DNA of 9,148 bases from Oscillospiraceae bacterium (GTDB taxonomy: Bacteria; Bacillota; Clostridia; Oscillospirales; Ruminococcaceae), in assembly GCA_019423445.1 (NCBI GenBank), contig JAHZBJ010000023.1, positions 7,231-16,378 on the forward strand, in the 5' to 3' direction. Below, piece after piece: positions 1 to 5,542 of this stretch. How positions within the stretch are numbered: position 1 is the stretch's first letter; the number at the start of each line of letters is the position of its first letter. Below the pieces are notes generated by a model. It ran no database searches and was not told the origin of the DNA. It was given only the letters and a program-made list of their open reading frames with translations. A program made the translations under genes and the position numbers.

Positions 1-372
1 CGGGAGCAGGTGCTGTACGGAATTCTTCTGGTGGTAACATATACCGTGGTGTTGGATAAAGTCCTGGTAATGGGCAGCGCCCGTACCCAGGTAAAGGTGG
101 TGAGCCCCCGGCATCAGGAGATCCGGGAAAAGATCCTCCGGGAGCTGGACCGGGGCTGCACTCTGGTGCAAGCGGAAACCGGCCTTTACGGCAACCAGTG
201 GCCGATGGTGGTGACGGTAATTACCAGCCGGGAGCTGCCCCGTCTTACCCGGCTGGTCCAGGAGACGGACCCCGACGCCTTTCTGGTGGTGAACCGGGTC
301 AGCGAAGTACGCGGCCGGGGATTCACTCTGGGGAAGGTTTACCTACGCAGGGAGGAAAAGGAAGAAATTTGA
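1..372 (+). CDS. YitT family membrane protein, C-terminal part (5' end outside window)
   Basis: This is the 3' end of a gene whose start lies before base 1; the frame is open from base 1 and stops at TGA 370-372. The visible part begins in a hydrophobic segment (LYGILLVVTYTVVLDKVL), probably the last membrane helix. It continues into a soluble domain of about 90 residues. That domain matches the DUF2179 domain that ends YitT/YebE-type integral membrane proteins: an IREKILRELDRGCTL stretch, then GLYGNQWPMVVTVITSRELPRL, then a 'DPDAFLVVNRVSEVRGRGFTLGK' ending split by the usual spacing. The biochemical role of YitT proteins is not established; the domain resembles small ligand-binding folds. 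A strong hairpin terminator follows the stop, so it is the last gene of its transcript. Family assignment is confident, function is not. Confidence 0.85.
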   Translation, partial: REQVLYGILLVVTYTVVLDKVLVMGSARTQVKVVSPRHQEIREKILRELDRGCTLVQAETGLYGNQWPMVVTVITSRELPRLTRLVQETDPDAFLVVNRVSEVRGRGFTLGKVYLRREEKEEI

Positions 373-397
373 CGGTTCTTTTCCGCTGTGCTATGAT
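369..397 (+). promoter_or_regulatory. Sigma-A type promoter for the radical SAM/racemase operon
   Basis: -35 TTGACG at 369-374, a 17-base spacer, then -10 TATGAT at 392-397 preceded by TG at 389-390 (extended -10). Both hexamers match the consensus at 5 of 6 positions. Transcription would start near 404, giving a leader of about 90 bases before the ATG at 496. The -35 overlaps the YitT stop codon and the -10 lies at the top of the YitT terminator hairpin. Confidence 0.72.
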
Positions 398-420
398 GAA
401 GCACAGCGGTTTCCTCTTTT
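383..420 (+). terminator. Intrinsic terminator of the YitT-family gene
   Basis: A perfect 10-bp inverted repeat (CCGCTGTGCT at 383-392, AGCACAGCGG at 400-409, 7-base loop) is followed by the T-rich tail TTTCCTCTTTT at 410-420. It lies 10 bases after the YitT stop codon. The loop also carries the -10 element of the next promoter. Confidence 0.85.
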
Positions 421-495
421 GAGGGGAGAAATGGTGGGGAGCTGGGAAAGCCTCTCCAAAATATCAGGCGGCAGCCGGAGGAAGGAGCAACCGGA

Positions 496-1416
496 ATGGA
501 GCTGGAAATCACATCCTGCAGGTTGTGCCCCAGAGAATGCGGGGCGGACCGTACAAAAGAACAGGGCCGGTGCGGCGGCGGAAGCCTGCCAAGATTGGCT
601 CGGGCGGCCCTTCACCAGTGGGAGGAACCCTGCCTCAGCGGCAGCGACCCCGCCAGGGGTTCCGGTACTGTCTTTTTTTCCGGTTGTCCTTTGGGCTGCT
701 GCTTTTGTCAGAACTATGCCATCAGCCAGGGGAATTTCGGCAAGGAAGTGACAGTGAAACGGCTGGCCCGGATCTTTCTGGAGCTTCAGGAAGCGGGAGC
801 CTGGAACCTGAATCTGGTGAGCGCCACCCAGTATGCCCCCTGGGTGATCCGGGCCCTGGACCGGGTAAAAGGACGGCTGAATATCCCGGTGGTGTGGAAC
901 TCCGGCGGCTATGAGAAGGTGGAGACCCTTGAAATGCTGAAGGGATATGTAGACGTCTGGCTGCCGGATCTGAAATTCCATGATCCGGCGCTGGGAGATG
1001 CCTGCGCCGGTGCGCCGGACTATTTCCCCAGGGCTTGCGCCGCCATTGAGGAGATGTACCGCCAAGCCGGTTCTTTGGAGTGGGGGGAAGATGGGATGCT
1101 GCGCCGGGGCCTGGTAGTGCGGCATCTGGTGCTTCCCGGTTTTCGGAAAGACTCGGAGAAGCTGCTCCGTTGGCTGGCGGAGGCCATTCCGCCTCAAGAC
1201 TTTTTGTTGAGCCTGATGAGCCAGTATACCCCCTACCGCCAGGCACCGGTGAAATCCCTGAACCGGCGGGTGGCGACCTTTGAGTACAACTGGGTTCGGG
1301 ATCTGGCCCAGGAACTGGGGTTCCAGGGATATGGTCAGGAGCGGACCTCTGCAAAAGAGGAATACACGCCCCCCTTTGATCTTGCGGGGGTGGAGGGAGA
1401 GGAGCTGGAGGAATGA
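496..1416 (+). CDS. PflA-like radical SAM protein (PflX/COG1313 type)
   Basis: A 306-residue radical SAM protein. The SAM-cluster motif CPLGCCFC gives the CxxxCxxC cysteines C64, C68 and C71, inside the family signature 'FFSGC...CQNYAIS'. An N-terminal cysteine set (C8, C11, C15, C26) in 'CRLCPRECGADR', plus C46 in 'EEPCLSG', is typical of the PflX group of pyruvate formate-lyase-activase homologues and may bind a further metal or cluster. The central region (SATQYAPWVIRAL, VVWNSGGYE, DVWLPDLKF) fits the radical SAM barrel, and QYTPY follows near the C-terminus. Members are predicted to generate a 5'-deoxyadenosyl radical, but the group's substrate is not established, and no glycyl radical enzyme lies nearby to suggest one. 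The ATG at 496 has AAGGAG 8 bases upstream. The stop overlaps the next start (ATGA), so the two genes are translationally coupled. Confidence 0.88.
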   Translation: MELEITSCRLCPRECGADRTKEQGRCGGGSLPRLARAALHQWEEPCLSGSDPARGSGTVFFSGCPLGCCFCQNYAISQGNFGKEVTVKRLARIFLELQEAGAWNLNLVSATQYAPWVIRALDRVKGRLNIPVVWNSGGYEKVETLEMLKGYVDVWLPDLKFHDPALGDACAGAPDYFPRACAAIEEMYRQAGSLEWGEDGMLRRGLVVRHLVLPGFRKDSEKLLRWLAEAIPPQDFLLSLMSQYTPYRQAPVKSLNRRVATFEYNWVRDLAQELGFQGYGQERTSAKEEYTPPFDLAGVEGEELEE

Positions 1417-2255
1417 GACTGGAGCTGGTGATGGCTGATCCGGCGGGAAACCGCACCGCCCTGGTGCGCACCCCGGTACCTAGAACGGCGTATGCCCCTT
1501 TGGCCCAAAGGCTGATGTCCCTTCCGGAACTGGGAGCGGAGCAGGTAGGGTACTGTCAGCCTCCTTCTCCGGGGTCCGGCGCCCTGGGCCGCCTGGAGAT
1601 GATGGGCGGGGAGTTCTGCGGCAACGCAGCCCGGAGTTTCGCTCTGCTTTTGGCTGGGAAGTCCGGTCAGGGGCGGCACCAGGTGCCGGTGGAGGTGTCC
1701 GGCTGCCCCCGGCTTCTACTGGCGGAAGCGGATCCGGAAAAGGGGTGGGCCGCCAGTCCCATGCCCCTTCCGTTGGCGGTGGAGGAAGTGAAAGTCCCCG
1801 GAGTGGGTTGTTTTCCGGTGGTGCTTTTGGAGGGAATCACCCATATCATCGCCGCTGGGGTGGAACCCACGGAGGAAAATTTTCAGCGGTTCCGGCAGGC
1901 GGCAGACGCCCATTGGCCCTGGGAGGCCCTGGGAGTGATGTTCCTTGCCGGGGACGGTTCCATGACCCCGGCGGTGGCGGTGCGGGCCACCGGCTCGGTG
2001 GTTTTTGAAAGCAGCTGCGCCAGCGGTTCCACCGCTGCGGCGGTGTGGGCATCCCGGGAGCTCCGGGATGGTGTCCGTCCCTTTTCCTTTTCCCAGCCCG
2101 GAGGGGTCATAGCCGGGGAGGTGGAGAAGAAGGGGGGCAGAGTCCTCCGGGTGACGGTGGAAGGGCCGGTGTCCCTGGAGCCGCCCCGGTGGGTGGAGCT
2201 GCCGGAGATGCCTTGGCGGGAACCCACGAACCTGGGAAAAAGAAAAAGCCCCTGA
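1413..2255 (+). CDS. DapF-fold amino acid racemase/epimerase, CntK-like
   Basis: A 280-residue member of the PLP-independent diaminopimelate epimerase fold. Both catalytic cysteines are visible: C69 in 'GGEFCGNAAR' (counterpart of the DapF CGNGxR site) and C202 in 'SSCASGSTA' (counterpart of the DapF ACGTG site). These enzymes invert an amino acid alpha-carbon with a two-cysteine, two-base mechanism. From memory, EQVGY, GGEFCGNA, VSGC, SSCASGS and SQPGG fall in the same order as in the staphylococcal histidine racemase CntK, and the FCGNAA form fits that subgroup better than true DapF. Substrate is therefore more likely histidine or another amino acid than DAP. No staphylopine-type partners (CntL, CntM) are visible. 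The ATG overlaps the upstream stop, making a two-gene operon with the radical SAM gene. The last codons lie in a hairpin that serves the opposite strand. Confidence 0.82.
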   Translation: MRLELVMADPAGNRTALVRTPVPRTAYAPLAQRLMSLPELGAEQVGYCQPPSPGSGALGRLEMMGGEFCGNAARSFALLLAGKSGQGRHQVPVEVSGCPRLLLAEADPEKGWAASPMPLPLAVEEVKVPGVGCFPVVLLEGITHIIAAGVEPTEENFQRFRQAADAHWPWEALGVMFLAGDGSMTPAVAVRATGSVVFESSCASGSTAAAVWASRELRDGVRPFSFSQPGGVIAGEVEKKGGRVLRVTVEGPVSLEPPRWVELPEMPWREPTNLGKRKSP

Positions 2256-2270
2256 AAGCGGTTCAGGGGC
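2236..2270 (-). terminator. Minus-strand terminator for the EamA transporter, inside the racemase 3' end
   Basis: A perfect 9-bp inverted repeat (GCCCCTGAA at 2248-2256, TTCAGGGGC at 2262-2270, loop of 5) is flanked on its left by an A-rich run (2237-2247). Read on the minus strand this is a hairpin followed by TTTTTCTTTTT, a textbook intrinsic terminator for the gene ending at 2338. On the plus strand no T-run follows. The left arm contains the stop codon of the racemase gene. Confidence 0.78.
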
Positions 2271-2304
2271 GGATAAAAGAGGCAAAAGCGGGGGAGGAGC
2301 CTTT

Positions 2305-2326
2305 CGGGGCCCACCCCGTTTCTTAT
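2305..2326 (+). terminator. Possible plus-strand terminator of the radical SAM/racemase operon
   Basis: A short hairpin (CGGGG at 2305-2309, CCCCG at 2314-2318) is followed by TTTCTTATTT at 2319-2328. The stem is only 5 bp, but it lies in the right place, 50 bases after the racemase stop and before the convergent EamA gene. Confidence 0.42.
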
Positions 2327-2337
2327 TTGGAATAGAA

Positions 2338-2751
2338 TTACAGCACCATCAGCAATGTGCCGGCAGTGATAAGGATACCTCCCAGAAGGGATTTGGAGGT
2401 AAAGCTTTCGTGGAGGAACACAAAGGCCAGAACCAGGGTGATCACCACGCTGAGCTTGTCGATGGGGACCACCTTGGAGGCATCCCCTAGTTGAAGGGCG
2501 CGGTAGTAGCAGAGCCAGGATGCCCCAGTGGCTAGGCCGGAGAGGATAAGAAAGGCCCAGCTCTTTCGGCTGATCTCGCCGATTCCGTTCTGGGAACCGG
2601 TAATGAACACCATTCCCCAGGCCATAGCCAGCACCACAATGGTGCGGATGGCGGTGGCCAGGTTGGAGTTCACCCCTTCCACCCCGATTTTTGCCAAAAT
2701 TGAAGTCAACGCCGCAAAAAACGCGGACAACAGCGCCAGTGCCGCCCACAT
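2338..2751 (-). CDS. Single-domain EamA/DMT-family transporter
   Basis: A 137-residue hydrophobic protein with about five membrane helices and one EamA domain. Features are a leading helix (MWAALALLSAFFAALTSI), 'KIGVEGVNSNLATAIRT', a central helix before an 'SGLATGASWLCYYRAL' segment, then 'KVVPIDKLSVVITL' and 'FLHESFTSKSLLGG'. It has half the length of ordinary two-domain EamA proteins and fits the small 5-TM branch of the drug/metabolite transporter superfamily. Such proteins probably work as dimers; the substrate cannot be read from sequence. I place the start at ATG 2751 because GGGAGG lies 6 bases upstream and the protein then begins directly with the first helix. A GTG at 2814 would add 21 hydrophilic residues with a weaker ribosome binding site. 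It lies 138 bases downstream of the LysE exporter gene on the same strand and may share its transcript. Confidence 0.82.
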   Translation of the reverse strand: MWAALALLSAFFAALTSILAKIGVEGVNSNLATAIRTIVVLAMAWGMVFITGSQNGIGEISRKSWAFLILSGLATGASWLCYYRALQLGDASKVVPIDKLSVVITLVLAFVFLHESFTSKSLLGGILITAGTLLMVL

Positions 2752-2833
2752 AAGGATCCCTCCCGTCTTGTCTGCCGGGACCTGTTTCAGCCCGGACCTT
2801 TCCAAGGCTACCACACTTCCTGGGGGAAATCAA

Positions 2834-2856
2834 GGGAAGAAAAAGGGCTTGCCCCT
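2834..2856 (-). terminator. Weak candidate terminator between lysE-type and eamA-type genes
   Basis: Read on the minus strand, AGGG-GCAAG-CCCT (2856-2844) is followed directly by TTTTTCTTCCC. The stem is only 4 bp, so at most it gives partial termination after the exporter gene. I see no clear separate promoter for the EamA gene in the 2752-2889 gap. Confidence 0.3.
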
Positions 2857-2889
2857 GGAAGAACCAAGTAGCTAAGATGGGCCCTGAGA

Positions 2890-3471
2890 TCACTCCCAAA
2901 AGAGGGAGACAGCGCAGTAAACCAGCAGCAGCGCCATCACAGTGTTTACCGCCTTGGAATGGCGGGAAAAAAGCCAGCGGAAGATGGAACCGAAGGCTGA
3001 CCAACAGAGGGTGAAGAGGAAGCCAATGAAGGCCAGGAGAAGGGCAAAACCCAGAAGGGCAAGGGGCTGGCTGTGGTAGACAGGGAGGATATAGGCTTCC
3101 ATGGACATGATGCAGTAAATATAGATTTTGGGATTGATGAACTGCAGGCAGAGGCCGGAGAGGAAACCGGTCCGAGAGTGGTTTTCTTCAATGGGGCCGG
3201 AGCGGAAGGTTTCCCAGGCAAGGTACAGCATGTAGGCGGCCCCTGCCAACAGCATGGGGAGCTTGATTTTGGGGATTACAGTGGTAAGAAGAGTGCAGAA
3301 GGCGGTGCAGAGGATCATCACCAGGGAAAAACCCGTCAGGATCCCCAGATTGAAGGGAAGGGCCCTTCTGAACCCCAGCCGGGAGCCGTTGGAAAGGGAC
3401 ATGATGTTGTTGGGACCTGGAGTGGCGGCGGTAACAATGGCGTAAGTGAGGAAGGAGAACCAATGGAACAT
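2890..3471 (-). CDS. LysE/RhtB-family amino acid exporter
   Basis: A 193-residue inner-membrane protein with the LysE/RhtB pattern. An N-terminal helix carries the signature 'TAATPGPNNIMSLSNGSRLGF' in two halves (residues 14-34), then 'ALPFNLGILTGF'. Other family marks are 'AGAAYMLYLAWETFRS' (residues 76-91) and 'GFLSGLCLQFINPKIYIYC' (102-120). About six membrane helices fit the family's usual 190-220 residues. Members export amino acids such as lysine, threonine, homoserine or cysteine/O-acetylserine. The ASN-rich 'PGPNN' form recalls the EamB/cysteine-exporter branch, but the substrate is a guess. The start is the ATG at 3471, which begins the first helix, with AGGAGAGAGGG 10 bases upstream. 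The frame stays open far upstream, but that part is antisense to the regulator gene and is not protein-like. It is divergent from an XRE-cupin regulator that probably controls it. Confidence 0.87.
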   Translation of the reverse strand: MFHWFSFLTYAIVTAATPGPNNIMSLSNGSRLGFRRALPFNLGILTGFSLVMILCTAFCTLLTTVIPKIKLPMLLAGAAYMLYLAWETFRSGPIEENHSRTGFLSGLCLQFINPKIYIYCIMSMEAYILPVYHSQPLALLGFALLLAFIGFLFTLCWSAFGSIFRWLFSRHSKAVNTVMALLLVYCAVSLFWE

Positions 3472-3474
3472 TTG

Positions 3475-3503
3475 TTGACAACCCTCTCTCCTGGTGTTAA
3501 GAT
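3475..3503 (+). promoter_or_regulatory. Promoter of the XRE-cupin regulator (plus strand)
   Basis: A perfect -35 TTGACA at 3475-3480, a 17-base spacer, then -10 TAAGAT at 3498-3503 with an upstream TG (3495-3496, extended -10). Transcription would start near 3510, about 75 bases before the regulator start. The -35 sits in the exporter's leader, just before its ATG, so the two transcription units overlap head to head. Confidence 0.68.
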
Positions 3504-3565
3504 ATTGTACAAGAAATCTAATATACAGGATTTCCTTTATATAGTACTGCCAGTGCAATATATTG
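3504..3565. promoter_or_regulatory. Candidate operator region between divergent promoters
   Basis: Three symmetric elements lie here. TTGTACAA (3505-3512) covers the predicted start of the regulator transcript. GAAATC/GATTTC (3513-3518 and 3529-3534, 10-base spacer) lies between the two predicted start points. CAATATATTG (3556-3565) overlaps the exporter -35/spacer. One or more may bind the XRE-cupin regulator; which one cannot be told from one sequence, and the AT-rich palindrome could be chance. Confidence 0.4.
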
Positions 3566-3569
3566 TCAA
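3541..3569 (-). promoter_or_regulatory. Promoter of the LysE-family exporter (minus strand)
   Basis: On the minus strand, a perfect -35 TTGACA (3569-3564), a 17-base spacer, then -10 TACTAT (3546-3541; 4 of 6). Transcription would start near 3535, giving a leader of about 64 bases before the ATG at 3471. Confidence 0.68.
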
Positions 3570-3585
3570 GCGTATGGGGGTATTT

Positions 3586-4134
3586 ATGGAGATCACCACC
3601 ATTGTAGCGGCTAATGCCCGAAAGATCCGGGAGGGAGAGAACCTGACCCTGGACGCTGCCGCCGCCGTTACAGGCGTTTCCAGGAGCATGCTGGCCCAAA
3701 TTGAAAAGGGGGAGGTAAACCCCACGATCTCGGTATTGTGGAAAATGGCGTCTGGTTACAAGGTATCCTTTACCGAGCTGGTGGAACGGGACGGCGGGGC
3801 CCTGGTGATCCGCGGCTCTCAGATGGAGCCTCTGGAGGAGGACGGAGGGCGCTATCTCAACTATCCGGCTTTTGTATTTGACGAAAAGCGTCTGTTTGAG
3901 ACCTACCGCATTGTGATCCAGCGGGAAGGAGCGCTGTCGGCGCAGCCCCACCTGAAGGGCTCTGAGGAGTACATCACTGTATTTCAGGGAGCGGTGGAGA
4001 TTGCGGTGGGGGAAGAGAGTTTTCACCTGGAAAAGGGGGACTCCATTCGGTTCTGCGCCGACCAGCCCCACGCCTATCGAAACACCGGCGAAGAAGAGGC
4101 TCAGCTGAGCATGCTGATTTATTACAGCCGCTGA
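3586..4134 (+). CDS. XRE-family regulator with C-terminal cupin domain
   Basis: A 182-residue transcriptional regulator of the usual XRE-cupin length. Residues 8-63 form a helix-turn-helix of the XRE type ('LTLDAAAAVTGVSRSMLAQIEKGEVNP' read in two parts, with recognition-helix SRSMLAQIE and the conserved EKGxVNPT). Residues about 108-180 form a small cupin barrel: 'PHLKGSEEYITVFQG' carries H122 and E127/E128, and 'GDSIRFCADQPHAY' carries G151, D152 and H162, consistent with a metal or small-ligand site. Such proteins commonly repress or activate an adjacent amino acid or polyamine gene on ligand binding, so the divergent LysE exporter is the likely target. I choose ATG 3586, with GGGGG 5 bases upstream; an ATG at 3574 would add four residues without a good ribosome binding site. 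Confidence 0.87.
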   Translation: MEITTIVAANARKIREGENLTLDAAAAVTGVSRSMLAQIEKGEVNPTISVLWKMASGYKVSFTELVERDGGALVIRGSQMEPLEEDGGRYLNYPAFVFDEKRLFETYRIVIQREGALSAQPHLKGSEEYITVFQGAVEIAVGEESFHLEKGDSIRFCADQPHAYRNTGEEEAQLSMLIYYSR

Positions 4135-4142
4135 AATTTTTT
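4101..4142 (+). terminator. Possible terminator of the XRE-cupin gene
   Basis: Nested arms TCAGC (4101-4105)/GCTGA (4130-4134) and GCTG (4113-4116)/CAGC (4125-4128) precede a run of six T at 4137-4142. The structure overlaps the stop codon and has an asymmetric bulge, so it is only a moderate candidate. The following stretch, 4143-4222, holds no recognisable gene. Confidence 0.4.
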
Positions 4143-4222
4143 GGGTGCCGGCTTTTATGGGATGTCCTTAAAAAAATTGTGGTCCTGAGGAAGGATTCCG
4201 GCATTTTCACTGGGATCCTTTG

Positions 4223-4251
4223 TTGCGTTTCTGGGGGAAAAATGGTATACT
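4223..4251 (+). promoter_or_regulatory. Extended -10 promoter of the molybdenum cofactor operon
   Basis: -10 TATACT at 4246-4251 with TGG just upstream (4243-4245, extended -10), and a weak -35 TTGCGT at 4223-4228 with a 17-base spacer. Transcription would start near 4258, giving a leader of about 240 bases that contains the riboswitch and terminator described below. Confidence 0.65.
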
Positions 4252-4274
4252 TTATTTGTTAAAAATAAAATAAA

Positions 4275-4412
4275 GGGACGCAGCCAGTCCCTGCCGCCGC
4301 CTCGATCCTGCCCGCCTAAAGGCCTTATAGCCCAGGGAGAGCGGGACAGGGCCGGAGGGGAAACCTTCCGGCCTTCCGCGTTTGAGAAGAGGAAAAGCGC
4401 AGGAGCGGCGGC
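4275..4412 (+). ncRNA. Moco riboswitch aptamer (molybdenum cofactor RNA motif)
   Basis: The leader of the Moco operon folds as the Moco RNA motif. P1 pairs 4293-4300 (GCCGCCGC) with 4405-4412 (GCGGCGGC). Next inward, CCTG+CCCGC (4307-4315) pairs with GCGGG+CAGG (4341-4350, one bulged A). Inside this is a GGC-CTTATA-GCC hairpin (4321-4332). A hairpin at 4351-4372 (GCCGGAGGG... with a GAAA tetraloop at 4360-4363) follows, then CTTCCG. As I recall the E. coli moaA leader, the order GCCTC-CCTG ... CAGGGC-[hairpin]-GCCTCCCG is nearly the same here. A small GGGAC/GTCCC hairpin (4275-4291) precedes it. The motif is known upstream of Moco synthesis genes and is thought to sense Moco. Promoter, terminator and downstream genes all fit. 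No covariance search was run. Confidence 0.82.
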
Positions 4413-4436
4413 CGGTTTCTATCGGCGCGCCGTTTC

Positions 4437-4468
4437 AGAGCTTGCCTCAGGGCAGGCTCTCTTTTTTT
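4437..4468 (+). terminator. Intrinsic terminator in the Moco operon leader (expression platform)
   Basis: AGAGCTTGCC (4437-4446) pairs with GGCAGGCTCT (4451-4460), 10 bp with one G-T wobble and a TCAG loop, followed by C and seven T (4462-4468). It lies 25 bases after the riboswitch P1 stem and 28 bases before the first ATG. In this position it acts as a leader attenuator, suggesting transcriptional control by the upstream aptamer. An antiterminator partner for its 5' arm is not obvious. Confidence 0.85.
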
Positions 4469-4496
4469 GGCTGCATCCGGGGAAGGAAAGGTGTTT

Positions 4497-5528
4497 ATGA
4501 AGCTCATCGCCACACAGGATGCCGTAGGGCATGTTCTCTGCCACGACATCACCCGCATTGTCCGGGGGGTCACCAAGGATGCAGTGTTCCGCAAAGGTCA
4601 TATTGTTACCCCGGAGGATATTCCAGTGCTGCTTTCGGTGGGCAAGGAGCATCTCTATGTCTGGGAGAAGGACGAGAACATGCTCCATGAGAACGAAGCG
4701 GCTCAGATCCTTTTTGACATCTGCAAAAACGACAACATCCTTCCCAGCGGGGTGAAGGAAGGGAAAATCGAGTGCATTGCCGGGGTGGACGGCCTCTTTA
4801 AGGTGGATGTGGAGCGCCTGGAGGCGGTGAATTCCATCGATGAGGTAATGATCGCCACCCGCCACACCAATTTTGCCGTGAAAAAAGGTGAGAAGCTGGC
4901 AGGGACCCGGATCATCCCCTTGGTAATCGAAAAGAGCCGCATGGAGGAGGTCCGCCGGGCCGCAGGGGACAAGCCCTTGATGGAGCTGAAACCTTTTCTC
5001 CGGAAGAAGGTGGGCATCGTCACCACCGGCAGCGAGGTGTACCATGGCCGGATCCAGGACGCCTTTGGGCCGGTGCTCCGGGAGAAGATGGCCCGGTATG
5101 ACGCAGAAGTCCTGGGCCAGACCATTGTGGACGACAAGACGGAGATGATCCGGGATGCCATCACCTCCTACCTGGAACAGGGGGCGGATATGGTCCTCTG
5201 CTCCGGCGGCATGAGCGTGGACCCCGACGATGTCACCCCCGCTGCCATCCGTTCCACCGGCGCCCGGATCGTTACCTATGGCGCCCCCGTGCTGCCGGGA
5301 GCCATGTTCCTCCTGGCTTATACCCCCGCAGGGGTGCCCATTATGGGGCTCCCCGGGTGCGTCATGTACAATGACGCCACCGTTTTTGACCTGGTTCTTC
5401 CCAGAATTATGGCTGGGGAGGAGCTGACCAAGAAAGATCTGGTGCGTCTGGGCCATGGGGGCTTCTGCCTCCAGTGCAAGACCTGCACCTTCCCCAACTG
5501 CGGTTTTGGGAAGGGGGGCTCCCGGTGA
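4497..5528 (+). CDS. Molybdopterin-binding protein, MoeA/MogA-like domain with Cys-rich tail
   Basis: A 343-residue protein of a Clostridia family with a MoCF-biosynthesis (MoaB/Mog-like) domain in its second half. Residues 169-310 carry 'KVGIVTTGSEVYHGRI', 'CSGGMSVDPDDVTPAAI' (235-251), 'YGAPVLPGAMFLLAY' and 'GLPGCVMYNDATVFDLVLPR' (284-303), the molybdopterin-binding loops. The N-terminal 165 residues ('GHVLCHDITRIVRG', 'FRKGHIVTPEDIPVLL', 'AGTRIIPLVIEK') are family-specific. The tail has C324, C327, C330 and C335 (CX2CX2CX4C, then GFGKG), a likely metal or Fe-S/zinc site absent from MoeA. Exact role is unknown; cofactor binding, storage, sensing or delivery all fit. The ATG at 4497 has AAGGAAAGG just upstream; the frame runs back to 4467, but that is the terminator's T-run. 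It is first after the riboswitch, 14 bases before moeA. Confidence 0.83.
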   Translation: MKLIATQDAVGHVLCHDITRIVRGVTKDAVFRKGHIVTPEDIPVLLSVGKEHLYVWEKDENMLHENEAAQILFDICKNDNILPSGVKEGKIECIAGVDGLFKVDVERLEAVNSIDEVMIATRHTNFAVKKGEKLAGTRIIPLVIEKSRMEEVRRAAGDKPLMELKPFLRKKVGIVTTGSEVYHGRIQDAFGPVLREKMARYDAEVLGQTIVDDKTEMIRDAITSYLEQGADMVLCSGGMSVDPDDVTPAAIRSTGARIVTYGAPVLPGAMFLLAYTPAGVPIMGLPGCVMYNDATVFDLVLPRIMAGEELTKKDLVRLGHGGFCLQCKTCTFPNCGFGKGGSR

Positions 5529-5542
5529 AGGAAGGCCGAGAG

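Noticed and set aside
1883..3004. 373-codon open frame on the minus strand, across the racemase and EamA/LysE genes
   Set aside because: Runs through two clear genes in other frames and its translation is low-complexity; an artefact of GC-rich codons.
3073..3585. N-terminal extension of the XRE-cupin frame
   Set aside because: Antisense to the LysE gene and through the promoter; XRE-cupin proteins are about 180 residues, matching the start at 3586.
3472..4071. N-terminal extension of the LysE exporter frame
   Set aside because: It would be antisense to the XRE-cupin gene and cross the divergent promoters; family length and the first membrane helix place the start at 3471.
4146..4207. TGCCGG (4146-4151) and CCGGCA (4198-4203) followed by TTTT as a terminator
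   Set aside because: The 46-base loop holds no convincing continuous stem; the nested hairpin at 4101-4142 with six T is a better candidate.
4423..4432. Palindrome CGGCGCGCCG as an operator
   Set aside because: It lies in the transcribed leader between aptamer and terminator, where RNA folding explains it better; it may pair with 4407-4414 as part of the expression platform, but the pairing is imperfect.
4467..4496. Upstream TTG start for the molybdopterin-binding protein
   Set aside because: It lies within the terminator T-run, has no ribosome binding site, and homologues begin near MKLIATQDAVGH.
4419..5456. 345-codon minus-strand open frame opposite the molybdopterin-binding protein
   Set aside because: Its translation has no recognisable domain, while the plus strand shows clear family motifs and a good ribosome binding site.
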